DNA of 64,000 nt from Amycolatopsis tolypomycina (GTDB taxonomy: Bacteria; Actinomycetota; Actinomycetes; Mycobacteriales; Pseudonocardiaceae): assembly GCF_900105945.1 (NCBI RefSeq), contig NZ_FNSO01000004.1, positions 1,860,001 through 1,924,000 of the forward strand. The letters are read 5' to 3'. The translations under genes were made by a program, and so were the position numbers. The notes under the pieces were generated by a model. That model made no database searches. It was given only the letters and a program-made list of their open reading frames with translations, and was not told where the DNA came from. How positions within the stretch are numbered: position 1 is the first letter of the stretch; every line of letters starts with the position of its first letter. Shown here in pieces: positions 29,884 through 39,448 of this stretch.

Positions 29884-31064
29884 CGGGGGAGGTCCTTCCA
29901 GGCGACGTCCTTGTCGACGCGCGGCTCCGAGGGCAGCCCCAGTACGCGCTCGGCGATGATGTTGCGCAGGACCTCCGAGGTGCCGCCCTCGATGGAGTTG
30001 CCCTTCGCGCGCAGGTAGCGGTAGCCGGCTTCGCGGCCGGTGAAGTCGACGATCGCGGGCCGCCGGAACGTCCAGTCGTCGTAGGCCAGCCCCTCTTCGC
30101 CGAGCAGCTCGACCTCGAGGCCGGTCAGCGCCTGGTTCAGCTCGGAGAAGGCGACCTTCATGGCTGAGCCCTCCGGCCCGGGCGCGCCGACCGCGAGCTG
30201 CTGGCGCAGCCGGGTGCCGGCCAGCCGCAGCGTCTCGGCCTCGACCCAGTGCTTCACCAGGCGGTCGCGCAGCTCCGGCGTGCGCAGCTCGGGCCGCTCG
30301 CGCCAGGTCTTCGCGACGATCCCGATCAGGCCGCCTTCGCGCGGCTGGACGTGCCCGCCGATGGCGACGCGCTCGTTCATCAGCGTGGTCTGCGCGACCT
30401 TCCAGCCCTCGCCGACCGCGCCGAGGCGCTGGGTGTCCGGGATGCGGACGTCGGTCAGGAAGACCTCGTTGAACTCGGCCTCGCCGGTGATCTGGCGCAG
30501 CGGCCGCACCTCGACGCCGGGGGCGGTCATGTCGCACAGGAAGTACGTCATGCCCTGGTGCTTCGGCACGTCCGGGTCGGTGCGGGTGACCAGGATCGCC
30601 CACTGCGACTCGTGCGCACCCGACGTCCACACCTTCTGGCCGGTGACGATCCAGTCGTCGCCGTCACGCACGGCGCGGGTGCCGAGCGCGGCGAGGTCGG
30701 AGCCGGCGCCGGGTTCGGAGAACAGCTGGCACCACACCTCCTCGCCGGTCCACAGTGGACGCAGGAAGTGCTCGCGCTGCTCCGGCGTGCCGAAGGCGAG
30801 GATGGTCGGCGCGGCCATGCCGAGGCCGATGCCGATCCGGCGCGGGTTGTTGTCCGGCGCGCCGGCGTCGGTGAACACCTTGTCCACCACGGACTGCAGG
30901 GCGCGCGGGGCGTTCTGCCCGCCGAGGCCGGCGGGGAAGTGGATCCAGGCGAGGCCGGCGTCGAACCGGGCCCGGAGGAACTCCAGCTGGCCGGTCGACG
31001 CGGGGTCGTGGTTCGCCAGGAACTCGGTGGCCTGGCGGGTCAGGTCTTCGGCGGTGACAGTCAC
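29880..31064 (-). CDS. Acyl-CoA dehydrogenase
   Basis: 394 aa from GTG 31064, overlapping the stop of the upstream ACAD gene (GTGA). Typical FAD-binding loops: [33 protein letters not shown], and the catalytic region [20 protein letters not shown], where the glutamate following IEGG is the expected base. FadE-like heterodimer partner of the 28789 gene. Oxidises acyl-CoA to the 2-enoyl-CoA. Confidence 0.92.
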   Translation of the reverse strand: MTVTAEDLTRQATEFLANHDPASTGQLEFLRARFDAGLAWIHFPAGLGGQNAPRALQSVVDKVFTDAGAPDNNPRRIGIGLGMAAPTILAFGTPEQREHFLRPLWTGEEVWCQLFSEPGAGSDLAALGTRAVRDGDDWIVTGQKVWTSGAHESQWAILVTRTDPDVPKHQGMTYFLCDMTAPGVEVRPLRQITGEAEFNEVFLTDVRIPDTQRLGAVGEGWKVAQTTLMNERVAIGGHVQPREGGLIGIVAKTWRERPELRTPELRDRLVKHWVEAETLRLAGTRLRQQLAVGAPGPEGSAMKVAFSELNQALTGLEVELLGEEGLAYDDWTFRRPAIVDFTGREAGYRYLRAKGNSIEGGTSEVLRNIIAERVLGLPSEPRVDKDVAWKDLPR

Positions 31065-32284
31065 TTCGCGCCCTCCGAGAGGTACTTCTTCAGTTCGCGC
31101 CGGGCCAGCGAGCGCTTGTGGACCTCGTCGGGCCCGTCGGCCAGGCGCAGCGTGCGGTTCCCGGCCCACATGGCGGCCAGCGGGAAGTCCTGGCTGACGC
31201 CGCCCGCGCCGTGCACCTGCACGGCCTTGTCGAGGATCCACTCGACGGTGATCGGGGTGGAGATCTTGATCGCCTGGATCTCGGTGTGCGCGCCCTGGTT
31301 GCCGACGGTGTCCATCAGCCACGCGGTCTTGAGCACGAGCAGCCGCTGCTGTTCGATCTTGACGCGGGATTCGGCGATCCAGTCCTGCACGACGCCCTGC
31401 TGGGCGATCGGCTTGCCGAACGCCTCGCGGGAGATCGCGCGGCGGCACATGAGTTCCAGCGCGCGCTCGGCCATGCCGATGGCGCGCATGCAGTGGTGGA
31501 TGCGGCCCGGGCCGAGCCGGGCCTGGGCGATGGCGAACCCGTCGCCCTCGCCGGCGATGAGGTTCTCGACCGGCACGCGGACGTCCTCGAACAGCACCTC
31601 GGCGTGGCCGCCGTGGTCGCTGTCGTCGTAGCCGAAGACGTGCATGCCGCGCTTGACCGTGACGCCCGGCGTGTCACGGGGGACCAGGATCATGCTCTGC
31701 TGCTTGTGCGGCGCGGCTTCGGGATCGGTCTTGCCCATGACGATGAAGATCTTGCACGCGGGGTTCATCGCGCCGGAGATGTACCACTTGCGGCCGGTGA
31801 TCACGTATTCGTCGCCGTCGCGGCGGATCGCCGTCTCGATGTTGCGGGCGTCGGAGGAGGCGACGTCCGGTTCGGTCATCGCGAAGGCCGAGCGGATCTC
31901 ACCGTTCAGCAACGGTTCGAGCCACTGCTTCTGCTGCTGCTCGGTGCCGAACATGGCCAGCACTTCCATGTTCCCGGTGTCCGGCGCGGCGCAGTTGAGC
32001 GCGGTCGGCGCGAGCCGGATGCTGCGGCCGGTGATCTCGGCCAGGGGCGCGTACTGCAGGTTCGTCAGGCCCGCGCCGTGCTCGCCGGGCAGGAAGAAGT
32101 TCCACAGGCCGCGCTTGCGGGCCTCGGCCTTGAGCTCCTCGACGACCGGCGGGATGGCCCACGGGTCGTCGCGTTCGGCGAGCTGCTGCTCGAACACCGG
32201 CTCGGCGGGGTAGATGTGCGAGTCCATGAACTCGAGGAGCTTCCCGCGCAGCTCCTCGGTCTTCTCGTCGAACGCGAAGTCCAT
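31061..32284 (-). CDS. Acyl-CoA dehydrogenase, ACAD11-like
   Basis: 407 aa. Full-length ACAD with [37 protein letters not shown] (the sub-family motif with Asn-Pro-Ala-Cys), [40 protein letters not shown] and the terminal [14 protein letters not shown]. This subtype matches the ACAD portion of vertebrate ACAD10/11 and bacterial LvaC-type dehydrogenases. It directly follows the APH-type kinase with no gap (TAA then ATG), which is the split arrangement of ACAD10/11. Confidence 0.92.
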   Translation of the reverse strand: MDFAFDEKTEELRGKLLEFMDSHIYPAEPVFEQQLAERDDPWAIPPVVEELKAEARKRGLWNFFLPGEHGAGLTNLQYAPLAEITGRSIRLAPTALNCAAPDTGNMEVLAMFGTEQQQKQWLEPLLNGEIRSAFAMTEPDVASSDARNIETAIRRDGDEYVITGRKWYISGAMNPACKIFIVMGKTDPEAAPHKQQSMILVPRDTPGVTVKRGMHVFGYDDSDHGGHAEVLFEDVRVPVENLIAGEGDGFAIAQARLGPGRIHHCMRAIGMAERALELMCRRAISREAFGKPIAQQGVVQDWIAESRVKIEQQRLLVLKTAWLMDTVGNQGAHTEIQAIKISTPITVEWILDKAVQVHGAGGVSQDFPLAAMWAGNRTLRLADGPDEVHKRSLARRELKKYLSEGAK

Positions 32285-33301
32285 TTACTTCTCCTCTTTG
32301 AGAATCTCGTTGCCGTGCGCGACGAGCGGCGCGACCCCGGCCCCGACGCCTTCGAAACCCGCCCCGACCGTCTGGCCCTTGCTGAAGCGGTAGTAGATGC
32401 CCTCCAGGATCACGGCGAGCTTGAAGAACGCGAAGCTGACGTACCAGTTCAGCTGCGAGACGTCCCGCCCGGACAGCTCGGCGTAGCGGGCGACGACCTC
32501 GTCGGTGCCCGGGTAGCCCGGCGCCGAGCTGGCGTTGGACACGAACGGCAGCGACACCTTGTCGCGCTCGGCGTAGGCCACCAGCAGCGCGAGGTCGGTC
32601 AGCGGGTCGCCCAGTGTCGACATCTCCCAGTCGAGCACCGCCGAGATCTTGTCGTTCTGGTCGACCAGGACGTTGTCGAGGCGGTAGTCGCCGTGGACGA
32701 TCGACGGCTCGCCGGACACCGGGACCGCCGCCGCGAGCCGCTCGTGCAGCTCCTCGACGCCCGGGAGCTCCCGGCTGCGGGAGGCGTCCAGCTGCTTCTT
32801 CCACCGCCGCAGCTGGCGTTCGAGGAAGCCTTCGGGACGGCCGAAGTCGCCCAGCCCGACCGCCGCCGGGTCGACCGCGTGCAGGTCGACGAGCGTGCCG
32901 ACCAGCGCGTCGGCCATCGCCCGGGTGCGCTCCGGGCCGAGTTCGCGCAGCTGGTCCGCGGTCCGGTAGGGCGTGCCTTCGACGAAGCTCATCACGTAGA
33001 AGGGCGCGCCGACGACGTCGGCGTCCTCGCACAGCAGGACGGCTTCGGGCACCGGCACGGCGGTGTCGCGCAGGCCGGAGATCACCCGGAACTCGCGGCT
33101 CATGTCGTGCGCGGTGGGCAGCACGTGCCCGAGCGGCGGGCGGCGCACCACCCAGCGCGAGCGGCCGTCGCCCACCACGTAGGTGAGGTTCGACCGGCCG
33201 CCCTCCACGACGTCCGCGCTGAGCTCCCCGGCGACCAGGCCGGGCCGCCGCGCGTCCAGGTGGGCGCGCAGGCGGCCCAGATCGAGTCCTGGCGGGTTCA
33301 T
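32285..33301 (-). CDS. APH-family phosphotransferase (ACAD10/11 kinase-like)
   Basis: 338 aa. Kinase-like fold with N-lobe SNLTYVVGDGRSRWVVRRPP and FYVMSFVEGTPY hinge, then catalytic IVHGDYRLDNVLV (HGDxxxxN) and VLDWEMSTLGDPLTDLA (DWE metal-binding). This is the ACAD10/11-N-terminal/LvaA subfamily rather than aminoglycoside kinases. By homology it may phosphorylate the hydroxyl of a 4-hydroxyacyl-CoA so that the dehydrogenase can eliminate phosphate. First gene of a four-gene operon, downstream of the operator at 33328. Confidence 0.9.
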   Translation of the reverse strand: MNPPGLDLGRLRAHLDARRPGLVAGELSADVVEGGRSNLTYVVGDGRSRWVVRRPPLGHVLPTAHDMSREFRVISGLRDTAVPVPEAVLLCEDADVVGAPFYVMSFVEGTPYRTADQLRELGPERTRAMADALVGTLVDLHAVDPAAVGLGDFGRPEGFLERQLRRWKKQLDASRSRELPGVEELHERLAAAVPVSGEPSIVHGDYRLDNVLVDQNDKISAVLDWEMSTLGDPLTDLALLVAYAERDKVSLPFVSNASSAPGYPGTDEVVARYAELSGRDVSQLNWYVSFAFFKLAVILEGIYYRFSKGQTVGAGFEGVGAGVAPLVAHGNEILKEEK

Positions 33302-33327
33302 GCGGCCTCCTCATTCTTTCCGGAGAG

Positions 33328-33347
33328 CATACCGACTAGTCGGTATG
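33328..33347 (-). promoter_or_regulatory. Perfect 20-bp TetR-type palindrome upstream of the kinase operon
   Basis: CATACCGACTAGTCGGTATG is an exact palindrome 27 bases before the kinase start. It contains the ACCGACyrGTCGGT core also found at 17238 and imperfectly at 10668. The -10 and -35 are not clear. Confidence 0.8.
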
Positions 33348-33360
33348 ACGTACAGCGGGC

Positions 33361-33400
33361 CCGGAAAGGGGCACTTTCACGTAAAAGTGCCCCTTTCCGG
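33361..33400. terminator. 17-bp hairpin terminator after the MaoC gene
   Basis: CCGGAAAGGGGCACTTT (33361-33377) and its perfect complement (33384-33400) flank a six-base loop, five bases after the MaoC stop. It separates the SDR-MaoC unit from the kinase-ACAD operon. Confidence 0.8.
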
Positions 33401-33405
33401 CGCGG

Positions 33406-33858
33406 TCACGCGAGGAACCGGGTGACCCATTCGGCGACGCACGCGGGCTTCGCCTCGCCGTCGATCTCGACCGTCCACTTCGACACCGCCTGCTTGCCGC
33501 CGGGGATGTCGGTGATCTCGACGAGCTCGGCCCCGGCGCGCACCTTCGAGCCGACCTTCACCGGCTGCGGGAAGCGGACCTTGTTGAGGCCGTAGTTGAT
33601 GCCCATCCTGATGCCGTTGACCCGGTAGATCTTCGGGCCGAACGCCGAGAGCAGCGACAGCGTCAGGAAGCCGTGGGCGATGGTGCCGCCGAACGGGCCC
33701 GCCGCCGCCATCGGCTCGTCGACGTGGATCCACTGGTGGTCGTCGGTGGCGTCGGCGAACTGGTTGACGCGCTCCTGGGTGACCGTGAGCCACTCGCTGT
33801 ACCCGAGGTGCTCCCCGGCCGCGGCGGCGAACTCGTCGAGGTTCTGGAACTCCCGCAT
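33406..33858 (-). CDS. MaoC-like enoyl-CoA hydratase
   Basis: 150 aa from ATG 33858, five bases after the SDR stop. Hotdog-fold hydratase 2 signature: FADATDDHQWIHVDEPMAA with catalytic Asp and His, then GPFGGTIAHGFLTLSLLSAF and GLNKVRFPQPVKVGSKVRAG. It would hydrate 2-enoyl-CoA to the (R)-3-hydroxyacyl-CoA, linking to the adjacent reductase. Confidence 0.93.
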   Translation of the reverse strand: MREFQNLDEFAAAAGEHLGYSEWLTVTQERVNQFADATDDHQWIHVDEPMAAAGPFGGTIAHGFLTLSLLSAFGPKIYRVNGIRMGINYGLNKVRFPQPVKVGSKVRAGAELVEITDIPGGKQAVSKWTVEIDGEAKPACVAEWVTRFLA

Positions 33859-33863
33859 CGGCT

Positions 33864-34625
33864 TCAGTCCTTCGGTCCGCCGGCGACGTAGATGACCTGG
33901 CCGGAGACGAACCCGGCGCCCTCGCTGACGAGGTACGACGTCAGGTGCGCGATGTCGTCGGGCGTGCCGACGCGCTGCACCGGGATCTGCGACGCGGCCG
34001 CCGCCTTGAAGTCCTCGAAGCTCATGCCGAGCCGCTCGGCGGTCGCCGCGGTCATGTCGGTGGCGATGAAGCCCGGCGCGATCGCGTTGGCGGTGACGTT
34101 GAACTTGCCGAGCTCGATGGCGAGGGTCTTGGTGAAGCCCTGCATGCCTGCCTTGGCGGCGGCGTAGTTGACCTGGCCGCGGTTGCCCAGCGCCGACGTG
34201 CTGGACAGGTTGACGATCCGGCCGTACTTCTGCTCGGTCATGTGCTTCTGCACCGCGCGGGTCATCAGGAACGAGCCCTTGAGGTGCACGTTGAGCACGG
34301 AGTCCCACTCCTGCTCGGTCATCTTGAAGATCAGGTTGTCGCGGGTGATACCGGCGTTGTTGACCAGCACGACCGGCGGCCCGAGCTCGTCGGCGACGCG
34401 CGCGACGGCGGCTTCGACCTGCTCGGCGTCGCTGACGTCGAGAGCGACCCCGACGGCCTTGCCACCCTTGGCGACGATGGCCTCGGCGCCCTGCTTGACA
34501 CCGGCCTCGTCCAGGTCGAGCAGCCCGACGGCGAAGCCGTCATCGGCCAGCCGCGCCGCGACGGCGGCACCGATGCCGCGGCCGGCACCGGTGACCACGG
34601 CGACACGGGAAGGGGAATCGGTCAC
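33864..34625 (-). CDS. SDR family 3-oxoacyl reductase (FabG-like)
   Basis: 253 aa from GTG 34625 (AGGAGG upstream). TGAGRGIG cofactor loop, NNAGITRDNL (a very FabG-like motif), SSTSALGNRGQVNYAAAKAG with Ser-Tyr-Lys, and the C-terminal YLVSEGAGFVSGQVIYVAGG. Acts on 3-oxo/3-hydroxyacyl thioesters. Operon with MaoC. A degenerate palindrome at 34673 lies upstream. Confidence 0.92.
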   Translation of the reverse strand: MTDSPSRVAVVTGAGRGIGAAVAARLADDGFAVGLLDLDEAGVKQGAEAIVAKGGKAVGVALDVSDAEQVEAAVARVADELGPPVVLVNNAGITRDNLIFKMTEQEWDSVLNVHLKGSFLMTRAVQKHMTEQKYGRIVNLSSTSALGNRGQVNYAAAKAGMQGFTKTLAIELGKFNVTANAIAPGFIATDMTAATAERLGMSFEDFKAAAASQIPVQRVGTPDDIAHLTSYLVSEGAGFVSGQVIYVAGGPKD

Positions 34626-34672
34626 GGGGGACCTCCTCGTCGTTGAGAAGCGGGTGCGATGCCCGCGAGCCT

Positions 34673-34686
34673 ACTAAGCGGTTGGT
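34673..34686 (-). promoter_or_regulatory. Degenerate TetR-type palindrome upstream of the FabG-like gene
   Basis: ACTAAGCGGTTGGT, five of seven pairs complementary, 47 bases before the SDR start. It differs from the ACCGAC core, so control by the same regulator is uncertain. Confidence 0.3.
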
Positions 34687-34860
34687 CACAGACGATACGG
34701 CTCGGAGCCGGTATTTCGCTGCCAACGTACGCAGATTCCCGCCGCCGCGCCCGGTCCGGCCCGGTTTGCCGAGGAAGCCGCGACCGGGCGGGGGCGCCGG
34801 TGGCCAACGTCACACGGTGCCGCCGTCGCCAGCCGGCCGGTGAGCCCGCCGCCGGTTCGC

Positions 34861-37800
34861 TCAGAGGGAGCCGGACTCGTCGGCGAGCAGGGCACCGGGA
34901 TCGGGCTCGTACCAGCAACGCGACCCGGCGGCCGCCAACCGGGCCAGCGGGTGCGAACGCCCGAGCTCCCGGCTCAGTGCGGCTCCGGCGTCCGCTTCAG
35001 CCGGCTCCGGCCCTTCGGCGAGGGCAAGGTTCCACCGGGCGACCAACGTGGCGGTGTGCCGCTCACCCTGGGCCCGGGCCGCGATCCGGGCCGTCCGGCG
35101 GTCCAGCTTCACCGCGGCGTCGGGTTGGCCGGTCTCGTGGAGATCAGTGGCGAAGTTGATCGCGCACGCGAGGGTGATCCGGTGTCCTTCCCCGAGCAGC
35201 GCCGTCGCCCGGCCGACGAGGGTGCGGTCGAGCTCGAGCGCCACCCGGGCTTCGCCGCCGAGGCGCCGGGTCAGGGCCAGCTCGCCCAACGCGGCCAATG
35301 TCGCGGGGTGCCCGTCACCGCATTTCCGGCGCAGGCGGGCCACGACTTCTTCCTGGAGCACCCCGATTTCGGCGGCGAGCGGGCGGCCCGCGAGCGCCGC
35401 GGCCAAGCGGGCGGTCGCCGCGAACCCGGCGATGACCGCGATGTCGTCCGTGGCCGGTGCGTGGCCCCCGAGCGCCTCGAACGCCGCTTCGACTTCGCCG
35501 GTCTCCCGCAGGGAGCGCGCCAGGGACACAGCCGGGCCGTAACGCCGGTGCAGCCGGACGGCGCGGGCGCGGTCGCCCCGCAGCCGGCAGGCCACTCCGA
35601 GCTCGGCGGCGAGCTGAGCGAACTGCGGCGTGCCGGCGGCTTCACCCTCCCAGGCACGCAGTGCCGACTCGGCCACCTCGACCGCCGCGGCCAGGTACCC
35701 GAGATCGAGGAGCCGCCTCGTCAGCGCGACGACACCGAGTCGCACGCCCGGATCGGCGCAGTCCACCATGCCCGAGCGCTTCAGGTGCGAAACCACTTCC
35801 CCGGGCGCCAGCGCCGAAGTGTCCTGCGCCAGGACGCGGTGAACGGCGTGCCGTGCCGAGTCCGACGCCGTTGCCCCCAAGCGAGCCAGCACCTCCGCCC
35901 GGACCGGCTCGGGAACGACCAGGACGCCCCGGTCCGGCACCAGCAACCCGCTTTCGAGCAGGGCTGTTCGCGCCTCCTCGGCCTCCGTGGCGACGGTGCC
36001 GCCGGCGACCGGGTCCGGTCCGGAACCCGACAGCCGGTCGAGAAAATACGCGGCCACCCCGCGCGGACCCAGCACGGCGCAGACGTCGAGGAGCGGCCGG
36101 CCGGCGGCGACGTCGTCGAGCGCGTGTCGGAACGGTCCCTCGTCCAGTACCTCCCGGGTGAACCAGCCCGCGGAGAACCGGCGTCGTGGCGCGCGGTGCG
36201 CGAGGTAGGTGACGGTGGCGGCGAGGCCGCCGTGCAGCTCGGCGAGCGACTCGCACTCGGCGTCGTCCAGTGCGGGGGCGCGCCTCAGCAGCAGTTCGCG
36301 GCTCTGCGCGGCCGACAGCCTGCCGACGGGCACCGGGATTCCGTGGTCCCGCCAGGCCGGCTCCCGTGAGGTCACGACGACGTGTGCCGGCCCCGCGGGA
36401 AGGTAGGGCAGCACGTCAGCGGGATCGACCGCGCCGTCGAGCACCAGCAGCCACCGCACCGCACGGGCGCCGGCGAACGCGTCCAGCACGGTGGCCGCGA
36501 CGGCGTCGGCGGCCGCTCCGGGGTGCTGCAGCCCGAGATCGATGGCGATGCGGCCGTAGTCGGTGACGATGTCGGCCGCCTCGCCCGCCCGGACCCACCA
36601 AACCGAGTCGTAGTCGTCGGCGTGCCGCGCGAGGTATTCGCGGACCAGCTCGGTCTTGCCGCTGCCGCCCTCCCCGAGCACCACCACGGGACGGCCGCCC
36701 CCGCCGGTGAGCGACGATCGCACGGCCGCCAGTTCGGCCCGGTCGACGAAGCCCCGGGCGTTGGCCTGCGGGCTCACCGACAACATGGCCGTCGACTCCG
36801 ATGTCACCGACGGAGCCGCACGCTCCAGCTGCTCCAGGCTCGAAGAGGAGTCCGCGCCGGCCGTCAGGCGGCGCGCCCGGGAGAGGTAGGGACCCGACAG
36901 CGCCCGCATTACGGCGCGCTCGACCCGGATGTCGGCAGGATCGCTGGGCAACGACGGCCCGAACGGGTCGGCGACCGCGGCCAGCAGGCGGGCCAGCACC
37001 GGCTTCGCGGCACCGAAGGTCGTGGCCACCTCCCGGATGACGCCCACGGTATCGGTGCGCCGCAACCCGCCGAGGAGTTCCGCCCGCACCCCGGGCAGGA
37101 AGTCGAAACCCTCGCCCGGTTCGCCGTCCCCGTCGGTCAGGAGTCCGCCGTGGAGCACCTCGGCCAGGTGGAAGAGCGCCGACCTCGGGACCATTTCCTG
37201 CTGCACGAACCGCATCACCGCCAGATCGATCGGCACGGCGGACAGCAGTGCGGCGAGGCGGAAGGCGGCCGGGGACGCGGTCAGGTGGAACGCGCGCACC
37301 CGTTCGCGCGCGGAGAGCTCGGCGGGCAGGTCGTCCGGCGCCTCGGCGGACCGGCCGAGAACGGTGACCGGCAGGGTGACCTCGGCCGGGCCCGTTGCCG
37401 TGAGCAGGCCCGCCCAGCGCGCCAGCCAGCCGCCGGACATCTCGAGCACCGGAACCGGGAGCCCCTCGCGGCGGGGTGCCCAGGGCTCGGCGTGGACGTC
37501 GAAGCGCAGCCGCCGGTTGGGTGCGCCGGGTTCGCCGGTCGACAGGTTCGCCAGTTCCGTGGTCAGGTTTCCCAGGCGCCACAGGCGATGCGGGAGGTGG
37601 TGGACCACGGCGAGCGGGTTGTCCTCCCCGAGCGCGGTCAGCCATGACGGGACGGTGTCCGGCCGCCACGCCCGGCCCACGCCGTCGGTCAGCACGAGGA
37701 CGATGCGCCGTCCGGTGGGATCGGCGAGCTCCCGCAGCGGGCGCCGGTCCGGGCGGCCGGCGACGCGGTAGGTCTCGGGGACGTCCTGGTCGGTGTCGAG

Positions 37801-38373
37801 CTGGACGGTCCGGACGTCGCGGAACGCGCCCTGGCGTTCGAGCAGGTGGACGAAGTCGGCCGCGGTCGCTCGCCAGAGCGCGGTCGAGCGGCCGGTGTCG
37901 CACACGACGACGACGTCGAACCGCCGGGTGGCCGCAGGCCGGGTCACCGGCAGCCACAACCCGGTTTCGGCCGCGGTCGTCGCCACGCGGACCTCGTCGA
38001 GCTCCTTGTCCCGGCGGGACGGGACGCGCCGGGACAACGGCCGCAGTGCTCGTTCGATCGCCCGCGGGTTCGTCAGCTGCGAGCCGAAATCCCGGTCGCC
38101 ACCGGCCCTGCCCGGCCCGGACACGGCCGGATCGGGCGACGGCGCCACCCCGGCTGTGTCCGAGATCGGCTCGGGCTCCTCGAACGCCTGACGTGGGCTC
38201 GGCGGCTCCCCGACCGGCTCCGGTGCGCGCGTCCGGTCCAAGGGAGGTTCTTCCGGGTGGCCAGGCCTTCCCGACTGCTGCAGCACGTTGACGAGCCAGA
38301 GCATGTCCGCGACCTCTTGCCAGGACAGCTCGCCCGCCGGTATCCGGGTCGGCGTGTCGTCCGGCTCGCTCAT
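34861..38373 (-). CDS. vWA-like (SAV_2336-type), STAND NTPase and TPR protein of a MoxR conflict cassette
   Basis: 1170 aa. Residues 14-33 (ELSWQEVADMLWLVNVLQQS) match the start of SAV_2336-type proteins; 55-95 is Pro/Asp-rich. About 150-340 is a vWA-like domain, with D159-x-G-x-S163 (CDTGRS) where the MIDAS DxSxS lies and VLTDGVG at 228-233. A STAND/NB-ARC ATPase has P-loop GEGGSGKT at 567-574, Walker B WLLVLDG and the VVTSRE sensor. About 850-1150 holds TPR-like repeats. It forms a three-gene set with the MoxR ATPase, 16 bp away, and the HTH-VMAP gene. Probable sensor or regulator of the cassette. Confidence 0.8.
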   Translation of the reverse strand: MSEPDDTPTRIPAGELSWQEVADMLWLVNVLQQSGRPGHPEEPPLDRTRAPEPVGEPPSPRQAFEEPEPISDTAGVAPSPDPAVSGPGRAGGDRDFGSQLTNPRAIERALRPLSRRVPSRRDKELDEVRVATTAAETGLWLPVTRPAATRRFDVVVVCDTGRSTALWRATAADFVHLLERQGAFRDVRTVQLDTDQDVPETYRVAGRPDRRPLRELADPTGRRIVLVLTDGVGRAWRPDTVPSWLTALGEDNPLAVVHHLPHRLWRLGNLTTELANLSTGEPGAPNRRLRFDVHAEPWAPRREGLPVPVLEMSGGWLARWAGLLTATGPAEVTLPVTVLGRSAEAPDDLPAELSARERVRAFHLTASPAAFRLAALLSAVPIDLAVMRFVQQEMVPRSALFHLAEVLHGGLLTDGDGEPGEGFDFLPGVRAELLGGLRRTDTVGVIREVATTFGAAKPVLARLLAAVADPFGPSLPSDPADIRVERAVMRALSGPYLSRARRLTAGADSSSSLEQLERAAPSVTSESTAMLSVSPQANARGFVDRAELAAVRSSLTGGGGRPVVVLGEGGSGKTELVREYLARHADDYDSVWWVRAGEAADIVTDYGRIAIDLGLQHPGAAADAVAATVLDAFAGARAVRWLLVLDGAVDPADVLPYLPAGPAHVVVTSREPAWRDHGIPVPVGRLSAAQSRELLLRRAPALDDAECESLAELHGGLAATVTYLAHRAPRRRFSAGWFTREVLDEGPFRHALDDVAAGRPLLDVCAVLGPRGVAAYFLDRLSGSGPDPVAGGTVATEAEEARTALLESGLLVPDRGVLVVPEPVRAEVLARLGATASDSARHAVHRVLAQDTSALAPGEVVSHLKRSGMVDCADPGVRLGVVALTRRLLDLGYLAAAVEVAESALRAWEGEAAGTPQFAQLAAELGVACRLRGDRARAVRLHRRYGPAVSLARSLRETGEVEAAFEALGGHAPATDDIAVIAGFAATARLAAALAGRPLAAEIGVLQEEVVARLRRKCGDGHPATLAALGELALTRRLGGEARVALELDRTLVGRATALLGEGHRITLACAINFATDLHETGQPDAAVKLDRRTARIAARAQGERHTATLVARWNLALAEGPEPAEADAGAALSRELGRSHPLARLAAAGSRCWYEPDPGALLADESGSL

Positions 38374-38389
38374 AGCGTGTACTCCCCAG

Positions 38390-39448
38390 TCAGTCGACGG
38401 GCGCCGACAGCTGCCGCCACAGCGCGTCGACCAGCCGCGGCCACGACTCGTCGTGCGCGTCGTAGTTCCCGGATGTCACCAGGTAGAGGGCGTTCAGCAG
38501 CTGGTCGACCGGCAACCCGGGCTCCGCCGCGGCGGACCGTTCGGCGAAGGCTTCGATCAGCTCGGCGGCCGCGGTCCCGACCCCTCGCGGCAGATGTGCG
38601 GCGACGATGCCTGCCAGCTGCTCCACGTCCGGGTTCGGCAGGTCCAGCCGGATGCAGCGCCGGAGGAACGCGGGCGGGAACTGGCGTTCGCCGTTGCTCG
38701 TGATCACGATGATCGGGAAGGCGCGGCAGCGCACGACGCCGGAGCGGACCACCGCCGACTCGCCCAGGTCGTGGGTGAACACCCGGACTTCCGGCGTCCT
38801 GCTCGCCAACCGGGCCAGCTCCGGGATGAAGTACTCGCCTTCTTCCAGCACGGCCAGCAGATCGTTGGGCAGGTCGATGTCGCTCTTGTCGAGTTCGTCG
38901 ATCAGCAGGACCCGCGGTTTCTCGTAGGCCAGCAGCGCGGTGCCGAGCGGCCCGAGCCGCACGAAGTCGCCGACATCGGCGGCCGAGGCCGGGTTCCCGT
39001 CCCGGACGGCAGCCAGCGCACTGGCCGCCTGGACACGGCCGATCGCGTCGTACTCGTACAGGCCGTTCCCGAGCGAGCTCCGGGTGGAAATCGGCCAGTA
39101 CAGGACCGGGCCGAGCCGCAGCTCCTGTGCGATCCGGTAGGCGAGCGACGACTTCCCCGTTCCCGGCGCGCCCGTGACCAGCAGCGGGCGGCGGAGGCAG
39201 ATGGCCGCGTTGATCAGCTCGACCTGCTGCGGATCGGAGCGCATCGGCACCGGGCCGGGCCGGCCGAGCCGCCGGGCGAAGCCGGCGTCCTTCGCCGGCG
39301 GCACCGGCAGTACTGGTTCTCCGTCGAAGGCCCGCCACGGCGGGGGTGGTGGGAGCAGTTCGGCGATGTCCTCCGTACGCTGCTCTCCCGTTCCGCGGTA
39401 GATCCACCACGGGGGCACCGGGGAAGCGGCTTCCTGGCCAGAACTCAT
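38390..39448 (-). CDS. MoxR-family AAA+ ATPase
   Basis: 352 aa. Walker A TGAPGTGKSS at 92-101, Walker B VLLIDELDKSDIDLPND at 180-196 (with the Asp-Lys extension typical of MoxR), sensor 1 ITSNGE and the LRRCIRLDLPNP arginine region. The N-terminal 60 residues are Pro-rich. MoxR ATPases act as chaperones loading metals or remodelling vWA partners. Its ATG overlaps the stop of the HTH-VMAP gene (ATGA), and it precedes the vWA protein by 16 bp, so the three are co-expressed. Confidence 0.93.
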   Translation of the reverse strand: MSSGQEAASPVPPWWIYRGTGEQRTEDIAELLPPPPPWRAFDGEPVLPVPPAKDAGFARRLGRPGPVPMRSDPQQVELINAAICLRRPLLVTGAPGTGKSSLAYRIAQELRLGPVLYWPISTRSSLGNGLYEYDAIGRVQAASALAAVRDGNPASAADVGDFVRLGPLGTALLAYEKPRVLLIDELDKSDIDLPNDLLAVLEEGEYFIPELARLASRTPEVRVFTHDLGESAVVRSGVVRCRAFPIIVITSNGERQFPPAFLRRCIRLDLPNPDVEQLAGIVAAHLPRGVGTAAAELIEAFAERSAAAEPGLPVDQLLNALYLVTSGNYDAHDESWPRLVDALWRQLSAPVD

